Origin: a virus
Length of the DNA: 63,442 bases
IMG/VR virus record: IMGVR_UViG_3300032241_001905
Span: 1-63,442 of that record
Direction: 5' to 3' (one strand)
Shown here: one piece after another, positions 26,029 through 34,231 of the stretch
Layout of the letters: the number at the start of each line of letters is the position of its first letter
How positions within the stretch are numbered: position 1 is the stretch's first letter
Notes under the pieces: generated by a model
Database searches by the model: none
Told to the model about the DNA's origin: nothing
Seen by the model: the letters and a program-made list of their open reading frames with translations, nothing else
Position numbers and translations under genes: made by a program

Positions 26029-28875
26029 ATGTCAATATTCAAAGATACATTTAAACAAGGCGTTCAAGACCAAATAACAGCACGTCAAAATGCTATAGTA
26101 GGTAGGAGTGTAGATTCCATGCAATATTTTAATTCACGCAATGCTTGGATTAAAATGACTTCTGCTGTAAATGTAGGAGGATCTGCTGACTTAGCAGCTA
26201 AATATATTTTACAAGGTGGTATTTTAAATTCAAAATCCAAATTAAGATCAGGACTAGGACAAGATGGTGCTTACAGCAATGTTTCACCTACAGGAAAACC
26301 TTATAGATTAGGTATTAGACCAATGCCTGGTATTAACCATATAGAAGTTAAATCAAAATCAGCATATGGTTCTTTAAGAGAAATTACAGTACATTTTCAG
26401 GCTTGGGATATTAGACAATTAGAAGATTTAGAATTATTATATATGAGACCTGGTTATTCTGTATTAGTAGAATGGGGTTGGTCTCCTTATTTAGATAATA
26501 AAGGTGCTTTACAAACAACTGTAAATTATAATGAAGTTAATATATTAGGTAATAGTGCTCCTAAAACTTCAAAAGAAGATATTTGGAAAGCTATATATAC
26601 TAAAGCCGCTAGAGACGGAAATTATGATGCTGTATATGGCTTTATTAAAAATTATAGCTGGTCAGCTCGCACAGATGGAGGATATGATTGTACTACAACC
26701 ATAATAACAATGGGTGAAATATTAGAATCATTAAAAATAAACTATGGCTCATTTGATACAAATGTAGGACAAATAGGAGCATTTAAAGTATTACCTGTTT
26801 CTTCATTTCAAACTAGTCCAAATAACGCACTTTTACTTAGTGCAGGAGTAGCAGGAGCTGGTTTAAATGGAAGTACAGGTGCTGCCTCTGCTATAGTTAG
26901 TGTTATTAATGAATCTAATTTATCCAAATCATACGCTCAAAACTTATTAGCAGGTATACTTAATGAATTATATTTAATAATGAAAGATAGTAGTCTTTCC
27001 AAGTATGCTATTGCAAATAACTTTAATGAAGGTACATTTACTGATACTACTTCGGGATATAGTTATACTTTCTTTAGATATGATTTAGATATATCTGGAA
27101 ATAATAAATTAGATAAAACTGACTTTCACAATAACACTCAAATTTTTATTAAATTAAAAGATTTTATTAATTTATTAAATACAAAAATATTACTACACGA
27201 CTCAGATCATACAAACCCTAAAGCATTAGTAGAAGTTTCAGTTACAGAAGGAACTATACACCAAACAGGAGCAGATTTATTATGTTTAAGTCACCCATTC
27301 CAATTATCAACTGACCCTTCAGTATGTTTAATAAAAAATAATAAATGGATAGATCCACAAAATAATTTCAACATAACAGTAGATAATGTTAACTTATCTC
27401 AAGTGATGAATGGATTAAAAAGTGATTTTTATAAAGATACAGCTAACGGTAGTGCACAATTAGGTGTTATAGGAAATATTTACGTTAATTTAGGTTATTT
27501 ATATTCTTTAGTTACAAATGAAGATTTAGCATCTAGAGATAAAAAGGAAAAAAATGATATTTCGGTATTTGATTTTCTAAAAAATATGCTAAACGGTATT
27601 AATACCGCTATTGGTAATGTAGCTAACCTTGATATATTTGTAGATCCTGTAGATTCTGTAGCTAGAATAATAGATGTAAACTATGTTGATTCTGCTAAAA
27701 GACAGAAAGCATATGATGATGCCTTTATTATTCAAATGCAAAATATCAAATCAGTAGTAAGATCTTATAAATTAGAATCACAAATATTTCCTGAGCAATC
27801 AACTATAGTTGCTATTGGAGCTCAAGTAAAAGGAGGAGCATTAGGTACTGATGTAAACACATTAATTGATTTTAATCAAAATTTAGAAGACAGAATCATA
27901 CCTAAAAGAGATGCTCCGCTTACTACTATTAAATCTAATCCTTTAGAAGAAGCAGAAACTAAAGTTAAAAATTTAAAAACTAATTTAAATTCTATAACAA
28001 AGTATATAAGCAAACTAGAACCAGGATTTTGGAGTAATACAGGTGACTTTAGTGTTTTAGAAGCATCTAAATATGCTAACTCTTTAAAGGACATTATTTC
28101 ATTCTATAAAGATTTAACACCAGACGACAATAAAAATAGAGCAATTATTCCTACAAAATTATCTATTGATATGGATGGTGTAGGAGGAATTATTATAGGA
28201 AATTTATTTAGAATACCAGATGATATATTACCAAGAGGATATAAAGGTGATGGTGCTGGTCCTAAAAAAATATCTTATGTTGTTACTGGTATAGGTCATT
28301 CAATTCAAAATAATGATTGGACAACTCATTTAGATGCTCAATTTATCATATTAGATGAACCTACAGGAAGCATATCAATAGCAGATGCTAATAAATTAGC
28401 AGCCTCAATAATTGGTTCTGTTAGTAATGGTAATACAATTCAAGCAGCAGCTACGTTAGCTGGTTTAACTTCTACTCCTAATGGATTAGTATATCCTGTT
28501 AAAGGTTTATTTACTATATCTTCTAAATTTGGAACTGTTAGAGCAGATGAAATACATCCTGGAACTGATATATCTGTTGGTTTAGGTACACCTGTAATAG
28601 CAGTTGAAGATGGAACAGTAATAGCATCTACTTTTAATACCCTTAATGGAAACTATATTAGAATTCAACATACAGGACAATTAGCAGGATATGATACTAT
28701 TTATCTTCACATGTCTCAACTTAATGTAAATAAAGGGGATAAAATAACTAAAGGCCAAATAATTGGACTTTCAGGAAATACTGGTAAATTAAGAGGTCCT
28801 CACTTACATTTCCAAATAGACCAAACAGGAGGAACAACAGGAATAAATCCATCTCAATTTTTCCCTGGATTTTAA
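26029..28875 (+). CDS. Baseplate hub protein with C-terminal M23 peptidase
   Basis: A 948-residue protein. The N-terminal region (GINHIEVKSKSAYGSLREIT, DIRQLEDLELLYMRPGYSV, LVEWGWSPYLDN) resembles the gp27-type hub that forms the trimeric ring at the tail tip. From about residue 819 the C-terminus is a LytM/M23 metallopeptidase: EIHPGTDIS has the HxxxD zinc ligands (His843, Asp847) and GPHLHFQI the HxH (His925, His927). This cuts peptide cross-links of peptidoglycan during injection. T4 uses a separate gp5 lysozyme; here hub and lysin are one chain. A short spacing and no SD precede ATG 26029. Confidence 0.85.
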   Translation: MSIFKDTFKQGVQDQITARQNAIVGRSVDSMQYFNSRNAWIKMTSAVNVGGSADLAAKYILQGGILNSKSKLRSGLGQDGAYSNVSPTGKPYRLGIRPMPGINHIEVKSKSAYGSLREITVHFQAWDIRQLEDLELLYMRPGYSVLVEWGWSPYLDNKGALQTTVNYNEVNILGNSAPKTSKEDIWKAIYTKAARDGNYDAVYGFIKNYSWSARTDGGYDCTTTIITMGEILESLKINYGSFDTNVGQIGAFKVLPVSSFQTSPNNALLLSAGVAGAGLNGSTGAASAIVSVINESNLSKSYAQNLLAGILNELYLIMKDSSLSKYAIANNFNEGTFTDTTSGYSYTFFRYDLDISGNNKLDKTDFHNNTQIFIKLKDFINLLNTKILLHDSDHTNPKALVEVSVTEGTIHQTGADLLCLSHPFQLSTDPSVCLIKNNKWIDPQNNFNITVDNVNLSQVMNGLKSDFYKDTANGSAQLGVIGNIYVNLGYLYSLVTNEDLASRDKKEKNDISVFDFLKNMLNGINTAIGNVANLDIFVDPVDSVARIIDVNYVDSAKRQKAYDDAFIIQMQNIKSVVRSYKLESQIFPEQSTIVAIGAQVKGGALGTDVNTLIDFNQNLEDRIIPKRDAPLTTIKSNPLEEAETKVKNLKTNLNSITKYISKLEPGFWSNTGDFSVLEASKYANSLKDIISFYKDLTPDDNKNRAIIPTKLSIDMDGVGGIIIGNLFRIPDDILPRGYKGDGAGPKKISYVVTGIGHSIQNNDWTTHLDAQFIILDEPTGSISIADANKLAASIIGSVSNGNTIQAAATLAGLTSTPNGLVYPVKGLFTISSKFGTVRADEIHPGTDISVGLGTPVIAVEDGTVIASTFNTLNGNYIRIQHTGQLAGYDTIYLHMSQLNVNKGDKITKGQIIGLSGNTGKLRGPHLHFQIDQTGGTTGINPSQFFPGF

Positions 28876-28885
28876 AATATAAATT

Positions 28886-29380
28886 ATGGCAGTAAGAGTA
28901 CCTTCAAATTTAATAATAACAAGTAAATATACCATTGGTAATGAATTTCTATTAGAAAGTGATCATACTAACTATCAAGGGTATTACTATGAATTAAATG
29001 GTGGCACATTTGCAGGTAAAGTATTTGATACAAATGCTCCAACTCTTATATCAGTAACCTCTAGTGCGGTAAATGATTTACTAATTAATCCACAAACATC
29101 AACTTACGGCTCCGTATCAGGGGCTAATGTTAATGTAACTAATTTTAATTCAACAGTTTATATAGGTACAGGTTTAAGATATTTTGCTAAAAGAATAGAT
29201 TCATCTCCTATACTAATAAAAGAAGTAAATGTAGATACTTATACTAAGTTACAATCTGATCCTTTCTATCAAACAATAGCTGTAAACATTCCCTCTACAG
29301 ACTCGGGAGCTGATTCTCCTGCTTTAGATCAAGCGGATCAACAAATGCCTGGATTAAAAGCTTTTGTAAATTTCAGTTAA
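28886..29380 (+). CDS. Putative virion protein, 164 aa
   Basis: The N-terminus is AVRVPSNLIITSKYTIGNEF. The centre has SDHTNYQGYYYELNGGTFAG and a Ser/Thr/Asn-rich section. Near the end DTYTKLQSDPFYQTIAV looks like a helix packing on beta-strands. There is no catalytic motif. It is the last gene of the tail block, separated by about 10 bases from the hub gene and followed by the replication block. It is likely a baseplate or fibre-attachment protein, but no family is recognised. Confidence 0.55.
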   Translation: MAVRVPSNLIITSKYTIGNEFLLESDHTNYQGYYYELNGGTFAGKVFDTNAPTLISVTSSAVNDLLINPQTSTYGSVSGANVNVTNFNSTVYIGTGLRYFAKRIDSSPILIKEVNVDTYTKLQSDPFYQTIAVNIPSTDSGADSPALDQADQQMPGLKAFVNFS

Positions 29381-29404
29381 GGTTGAAGGTCCAGATTTTA
29401 GTCT

Positions 29405-29414
29405 TACATTTATA
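29405..29414 (+). promoter_or_regulatory. Putative phage promoter element variant (TACATTTATA)
   Basis: Located in the 52-nt gap that separates virion and replication blocks, ending 18 nt before ATG 29433. One base differs from the commonest form. Confidence 0.35.
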
Positions 29415-29432
29415 AGATAAAGGTTATAATAT

Positions 29433-30728
29433 ATGTTTTACATAATAGAGAAAAAAGAACAACTAGATCAATTAAGTGACTTTGGAGATTGTTTTATTGA
29501 ATTTATTCAATATAATGATAATTTTCACCCTACGTTAAACCCAACTAGTTTAATTTACATTCGACAACTTACTGATAAAAAAGGATATATATTGTGTATT
29601 GAACACAATGAATCATTTTCATTAAATAGAAAAGACGTTGCTCAGTGGTTATTAAATAATACAAAAAACTTATTTGTACTTAATAAAAAAACATCGCTAT
29701 ATCACTTCCCACATGAACAGAAGTTATTTGATATAAATTTTATTGAACAACCAGATTTAAGTGAAGCCACGAATATCCCCGCTATAACATATTTCTATAA
29801 AAGATTTGTTGATAATCCGGTTACTAATCAAATGATTCCTATTAGTAAACATTACGAAAAAATGGAGCGAATATTTGATGTCATACTGCCAATAATTCGC
29901 AAATACCGAGCAGATAACGCTGTTTATGCGTTTAATAATGGGCCTTTAACGCGTGTATTTCATAAAATAGAATCACAAGGTATTACGGTGGACAAGCAAT
30001 GTTTCATAGATTGCTATGGTGATGATTTACAATACCCTAAATTTAATTTATTTCAAGGTAAAATATACAGCCAATATAATTTGTATACTGTTACTGGAAG
30101 ACCGTCAAACACATACAATAGTATTAATTTTGCTGCATTAAATAAAACAAACGGCGAAAGAACATGTTATAGACCTGAAAATACTAAATTTATTGAATTT
30201 GATATACAGGGTTATCACCCACGTTTAATTGGTGAAATGATTAAATTTGATTTTGGTAATGAAAACACGTATGAATTATTAGGTAAATTATTAAATGTTA
30301 CTACTCAAGAAGCTAAAGAATTAACATTCAAACAATTGTATGGAGGTGTATGGGCTGAATATAGAAACAAACCATTTTTTAAAGATATAGTATCCTTAAC
30401 AGATAATATATGGGATACTTACCAATATGGCAAGTCATATTCAACAGAAAATAAAATATTTAGAACCGATGAAGAAATAACTCAATCTAAATTATTAAAC
30501 TATATTACTCAGAGTAAAGAAACATCAACTAATGTTAAAATATTAGAAAAAATATTAGATTATCTTAAAGATAAAAAAACAAAATTAGTATTGTATACCT
30601 ACGATGCGTTTTTATTTGATTACGCTGAGGAAGACGGTAAAGAAGTATTAGTGAAAATTAAAGAATTAATTGTATACCCGGTTAATATCAAACAAGGTAA
30701 TACATATCATGGTTTGGAGAAAATATAA
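29433..30728 (+). CDS. Compact family A DNA polymerase-like protein
   Basis: A 431-residue protein with the palm/finger motifs of PolA in order. YTVTGRPSNTYNSINF matches the TGRLSS region. EFDIQGYHPRLIGEM is motif A, with catalytic Asp257. EAKELTFKQLYGG is motif B, with Lys295 and Phe299 spaced as Lys758 and Phe762 of E. coli Pol I. YTYDAFLFDY is motif C, with Asp391; the usual HDE is YDA. The N-terminal 110 residues look like a decayed 3'-5' exonuclease without acidic residues. Total length is about half of Pol I. The window also encodes a full family B polymerase, so this may be a repair, bypass or accessory enzyme. Confidence 0.75.
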   Translation: MFYIIEKKEQLDQLSDFGDCFIEFIQYNDNFHPTLNPTSLIYIRQLTDKKGYILCIEHNESFSLNRKDVAQWLLNNTKNLFVLNKKTSLYHFPHEQKLFDINFIEQPDLSEATNIPAITYFYKRFVDNPVTNQMIPISKHYEKMERIFDVILPIIRKYRADNAVYAFNNGPLTRVFHKIESQGITVDKQCFIDCYGDDLQYPKFNLFQGKIYSQYNLYTVTGRPSNTYNSINFAALNKTNGERTCYRPENTKFIEFDIQGYHPRLIGEMIKFDFGNENTYELLGKLLNVTTQEAKELTFKQLYGGVWAEYRNKPFFKDIVSLTDNIWDTYQYGKSYSTENKIFRTDEEITQSKLLNYITQSKETSTNVKILEKILDYLKDKKTKLVLYTYDAFLFDYAEEDGKEVLVKIKELIVYPVNIKQGNTYHGLEKI

Positions 30729-30734
30729 ATATTT

Positions 30735-31157
30735 ATGATGGAACAATTAAATGAATTTTTCGACTTGAACAAGCTTTTCTGTACGTTTACCACTCCCGAT
30801 AAAATAGAAGAAACGGTAACAACAATTAATCGTAAATATTCAATATTATTTAACAAAATTTTCATATTAGAGTCGCCTCAAAGTGACGAATTAATATGCA
30901 CTTATAATATTGATACAGGTAACATGGGTATATCACCTATGGCTAATACCATCTTGCTTCATCGTAAAAAGGAATCCAATACATTATATACTATTAACGC
31001 TTTAAATACATTAATCAAATCATTGAATGGTGGATTTTTAGATAAAAATTATATGGTAAATTGGCAAGAATATAAAAACAGCATACTATTAACTGATGGA
31101 CCTAATCTACGTAAATTAGATACAGCAATCTATAAAATAATAGACTTTAATAAGTAA
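30735..31157 (+). CDS. Unknown protein next to replication genes, 140 aa
   Basis: A second ATG (30738) follows the first, so the start is uncertain by one codon. The sequence has FFDLNKLFCTFTTPDKIEET, an alpha/beta pattern (IFILESPQSDELICTYNID) and LLHRKKESNTLYTINALNTL. No known motif. The gene begins within an ATATTTATG string six bases after the polymerase-like gene, and is followed by the ssDNA-binding protein promoter. It is possibly a small replication or regulatory factor; function unknown. Confidence 0.6.
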   Translation: MMEQLNEFFDLNKLFCTFTTPDKIEETVTTINRKYSILFNKIFILESPQSDELICTYNIDTGNMGISPMANTILLHRKKESNTLYTINALNTLIKSLNGGFLDKNYMVNWQEYKNSILLTDGPNLRKLDTAIYKIIDFNK

Positions 31158-31168
31158 TTTAGTGAGCT

Positions 31169-31199
31169 TTTGTCTCCCGAAATAAAGATCGTATCTTCA
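31169..31199 (+). promoter_or_regulatory. Bacteroidota-type promoter of the ssDNA-binding protein gene
   Basis: TTTG (31169-31172), 19-nt spacer, then TATCTTCA (31192-31199). The same boxes and spacing occur before groES, and a weaker version before 42304. This shape matches the known -33 TTTG / -7 TAnnTTTG consensus of Bacteroidota primary sigma factor. Confidence 0.7.
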
Positions 31200-31201
31200 T
31201 T

Positions 31202-31216
31202 GTGTTCATAGAACAC
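31202..31216 (+). promoter_or_regulatory. Palindrome at predicted transcript start (operator or 5' hairpin)
   Basis: GTGTTC (31202-31207) and GAACAC (31211-31216) are exact inverted repeats with a 3-nt spacer, beginning three bases after the -7 box. On the RNA it would be a hairpin at the extreme 5' end; on DNA it could be an operator. Confidence 0.45.
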
Positions 31217-31238
31217 CTAACAATTAAAACGATAAAAA

Positions 31239-32078
31239 ATGGACTTAAGTCTAATCAAACAGAAGTTGGCCGCTTCTCAAAACAAAGGTCAAAAGAAAAC
31301 TTACGAAAAGATTGATTACTCAACAATCTTCTGGAAACCAAAACCAGGTAAGCATCAAGTTAGAATTTTACCTTCAAAATTCGACAAATCAAATCCGTTC
31401 CGTGAAGTTTATTTCCACTACGGTTTCTCTAAAGGACCTATCTTAGCATTAAACAACTGGCAAGAAAAAGATCCAATTGTAGAATTTGCAAAAAGCCTTC
31501 GTAAATCATCTGACAAAGAAGATTGGCAATTAGCTAAAAAAATCGAACCGAAATTACGCTACTTCGTTCCTGTACTTGTACGTGGTGAAGAAGAAAAAGG
31601 CGCTCGTTTATGGGAATTTGGTAAGTTAATTTATGATCAACTTTTAGGTATTGCTACTGACGAAGATTACGGTGACTACACAGACATTACTGATGGACGT
31701 GACTTTACTATTGAGGCTACAGAAGACATAGTAGCAAATAGAAAAGGTATTAAATGCGTTATTCGCGTTAAGCCAAAAACATCAGCTATCTCTGATAATG
31801 CTGATTTAGTAACTAAAGTTTTAAAAGACCAACCCGACATTTTTTCTATCAACAAGCATTTTACTTTTGATGAATTAAAGGATCTTTTAGACAAATGGTT
31901 GAATCCAACAACAGAAGAAGATACTGAAACTCCAATTGCATCTAAAACAGAAGATGAAGAGGAAGAAGATGATTTCTTAACTGAAATTAACAAACCAGTT
32001 GAACAACACTACCAAGTAGATGTTAAGGCAGCTAAAACGTCTAACACAGACAAATTCAACGATTTATTTAACGATTAA
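31239..32078 (+). CDS. ssDNA-binding protein (gp32-like)
   Basis: A 279-residue protein. It starts with MDLSLIKQKLAASQNKGQKK, a basic N-terminal arm like that used for cooperative binding. The core has YSTIFWKPKPGKHQVRILP and FVPVLVRGEEEKGARLWEFG, the OB-fold pattern of T4-type gp32. The acidic C-terminal stretch (EDEEEEDDFLTEINK) is the partner-binding tail. The T4 zinc-binding His/Cys set is absent, since only one Cys is seen. Length is close to T4 gp32 (301). The gene has its own host-type promoter and is followed after nine bases by uvsX. Confidence 0.88.
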   Translation: MDLSLIKQKLAASQNKGQKKTYEKIDYSTIFWKPKPGKHQVRILPSKFDKSNPFREVYFHYGFSKGPILALNNWQEKDPIVEFAKSLRKSSDKEDWQLAKKIEPKLRYFVPVLVRGEEEKGARLWEFGKLIYDQLLGIATDEDYGDYTDITDGRDFTIEATEDIVANRKGIKCVIRVKPKTSAISDNADLVTKVLKDQPDIFSINKHFTFDELKDLLDKWLNPTTEEDTETPIASKTEDEEEEDDFLTEINKPVEQHYQVDVKAAKTSNTDKFNDLFND

Positions 32079-32087
32079 AACTAAGTT

Positions 32088-33197
32088 ATGTCCAAAGCAA
32101 AAATAGATAAGACATTAACGTCTGTGGTGTCTGCATCTTTGAAACAAGGATTTGATTTAGATAACTTTAAAAAAAGTAAATTTTTAGATCAAGCCTCTAA
32201 GTTCAAAACACAGAGATGGATTCCATTTTCAAATGCTGTTTTAGATGCATTATCTATCCCTGGGGTACCTATGGGACACGTTACTATTGCTAGAGGTGGT
32301 TCTGATACTGGTAAAACTACTCTTATGATTGAAGCAGCAGTTGCTGCTCAAAAGATGGGAGTAATGCCTGTATTTATCATTACGGAAATGAAATGGGATT
32401 TCGCTCATGCTCAAAAAATGGGTTTAGAAATTACTGCTATTCCTGATGAAGAAACAGGTGAAGTAATGGACTATAAAGGATTCTTCCTATATGTAGATAG
32501 ATCATCTTTAAACTCAATTGAGGATGTATCGGGATTCATAGCAGATCTTTTAAATGATCAAGCCAAAGGTAAATTACCATTTGACTTATTATTCCTTTGG
32601 GACTCAGTAGGTTCAATACCATGTCAAATGAGTATTGATCAAGGAAAAAATAACCCAATGTGGAATGCAGGAGCAATGGCTACTCAGTTTGGTAATTTTA
32701 TTAACCAACAGTTTCCATTATCTCGTAAAGAGAAATACCCGTACACAAATACTCTATTTGTAATTAACAAAACAGGAGTACAACCCGCTTTAACACCAAT
32801 GTCTCAACCTAAAATGACAAATAAAGGTGGTAATGCAATGTATTGGGATGCTTCAATTGTAATTACATTTGGTAATGTTACTAACAGTGGTACATCTAAA
32901 ATCAAAGCAGTTAAAAACGGTAGAAACGTTGAGTTTGCTAAACGTACTAAAGTAGCGATAGATAAAATTCACGCTGACTGTGGTATTGCAACTTCATCTA
33001 CTGTAATTGTAACTCCTCATGGATTCATCCCTGATGATGATAAAGCAATCAAAGAGTATAAAAAACAATATGCTAAAGATTGGTTTGAGGGTGTAACTAA
33101 TGCTGATGATCTACAAATTATTGAAGATAATAGCGAATGGGAAGAAAGTAGTAAAATATCTCCAATGATAGAAATAGATAATGATAATGCAGAATAA
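32088..33197 (+). CDS. uvsX: RecA-like recombinase (UvsX)
   Basis: A 369-residue protein. The Walker A motif GGSDTGKTTL has Lys76, and Walker B lies in FDLLFLWDSVGSI. The L2-type region GNAMYWDASIVITFG follows. The C-terminus is acidic. This is the strand-exchange protein for recombination-dependent replication of T4-like phages, acting with gp32 and gp41 encoded next door. Length is near T4 UvsX (391). Its end overlaps the start of the RNase H gene by 17 bases. Confidence 0.93.
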   Translation: MSKAKIDKTLTSVVSASLKQGFDLDNFKKSKFLDQASKFKTQRWIPFSNAVLDALSIPGVPMGHVTIARGGSDTGKTTLMIEAAVAAQKMGVMPVFIITEMKWDFAHAQKMGLEITAIPDEETGEVMDYKGFFLYVDRSSLNSIEDVSGFIADLLNDQAKGKLPFDLLFLWDSVGSIPCQMSIDQGKNNPMWNAGAMATQFGNFINQQFPLSRKEKYPYTNTLFVINKTGVQPALTPMSQPKMTNKGGNAMYWDASIVITFGNVTNSGTSKIKAVKNGRNVEFAKRTKVAIDKIHADCGIATSSTVIVTPHGFIPDDDKAIKEYKKQYAKDWFEGVTNADDLQIIEDNSEWEESSKISPMIEIDNDNAE

Positions 33198-34212
33198 GTA
33201 TGCTGATATTCTCTCTAACATAAACAATGATCAACGTGGAGTCCAAGACTCCATTTTGATTGTTGATGGATTAAATACATTTTTGAGAGCATTTACCATG
33301 ATCAATTATTTAAACTCGGAAGGCCACCACATTGGTGGTCTAACGGGTTTTCTTAAATCATTAGGTTATGCTATTAAATTAATAGACCCAACTAAGGTAA
33401 TCGTTGTATTTGATGGTGTTGGCGGATCAAATAACAAACGTAATTTGTATCCTGAATATAAGGCAAATAGAAATACTAGCCGTATGACTAATTATGCTAT
33501 ATTCACATCTAAAGAAGATGAAAGAGAATCTATTAACAATCAAATGGCAAGATTAATACATTATCTTCAATGCCTTCCCATATCAATGGTTTGTATTGAC
33601 GGGATTGAAGCCGATGATGCAATTGGCTATTTAGCAGGAAAATTAGATAAATTTGAGGCTACTAGAGAAATAACTATAATGTCTGCTGACCAGGATTTCC
33701 TTCAGTTAGTAACAGATAAAACGCAAGTATATTCTCCTACTAAAAAGAAAATATACAAACCGGATAATGTACTAGAAGAATATAAAGTTACTGCTAGTAA
33801 TTTTGTTAATTACAAAATATTAATGGGCGATTCTTCAGATAATTTACCAGGTGTATTAGGGCTAGGACCTAAAAAACTACTAAAATTATTTCCAGATTTA
33901 GCTACAAGTAAACAAGTAACACTAGAGGATATACTGTTAGAATCAGCAGCTAAAGTTAATGAGCATATTTTGTATGCTCGTATAATTGAGCGAACAAATC
34001 AATTAGATATTAATAGACAGTTGATAGATTTAAGAACAATACCTCTATCAACAGAAAATATAGAACAAATACAAGCAGGATTTAAAATGCCGTATGAATT
34101 AAATTCACACGCTTTTATGCAAATGTATATTTCAGATAAATTAGGTGAATCCATACCTAATACACCAAGTTGGATAAATCAAGTATTTGGTCCTCTAAGT
34201 GCTTTTAAGTAA
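33181..34212 (+). CDS. rnh: RNase H/5'-3' exonuclease (FEN-like)
   Basis: A 343-residue protein. SILIVDGLNTFLRAF and VIVVFDGVGGSNNKRNLYP (followed by an EYKANR segment) are the N-terminal acidic motifs of the FEN/PIN superfamily, and GIEADDAIGYLAG and MSADQDFLQLVT carry the metal-binding Asp residues. MGDSSDNLPGVLGLGPKKLL is the helix-hairpin-helix region. It matches T4 RNase H (305), which removes RNA primers from lagging-strand fragments. The start is ATG 33181 (MIMQNKYAD) inside the uvsX end; ATG 33187 is possible. An imperfect 7-bp hairpin sits at 33322-33340 in the coding region. Confidence 0.9.
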   Translation: MIMQNKYADILSNINNDQRGVQDSILIVDGLNTFLRAFTMINYLNSEGHHIGGLTGFLKSLGYAIKLIDPTKVIVVFDGVGGSNNKRNLYPEYKANRNTSRMTNYAIFTSKEDERESINNQMARLIHYLQCLPISMVCIDGIEADDAIGYLAGKLDKFEATREITIMSADQDFLQLVTDKTQVYSPTKKKIYKPDNVLEEYKVTASNFVNYKILMGDSSDNLPGVLGLGPKKLLKLFPDLATSKQVTLEDILLESAAKVNEHILYARIIERTNQLDINRQLIDLRTIPLSTENIEQIQAGFKMPYELNSHAFMQMYISDKLGESIPNTPSWINQVFGPLSAFK

Positions 34213-34231
34213 ATTTAAAAAAATAGGTTAT

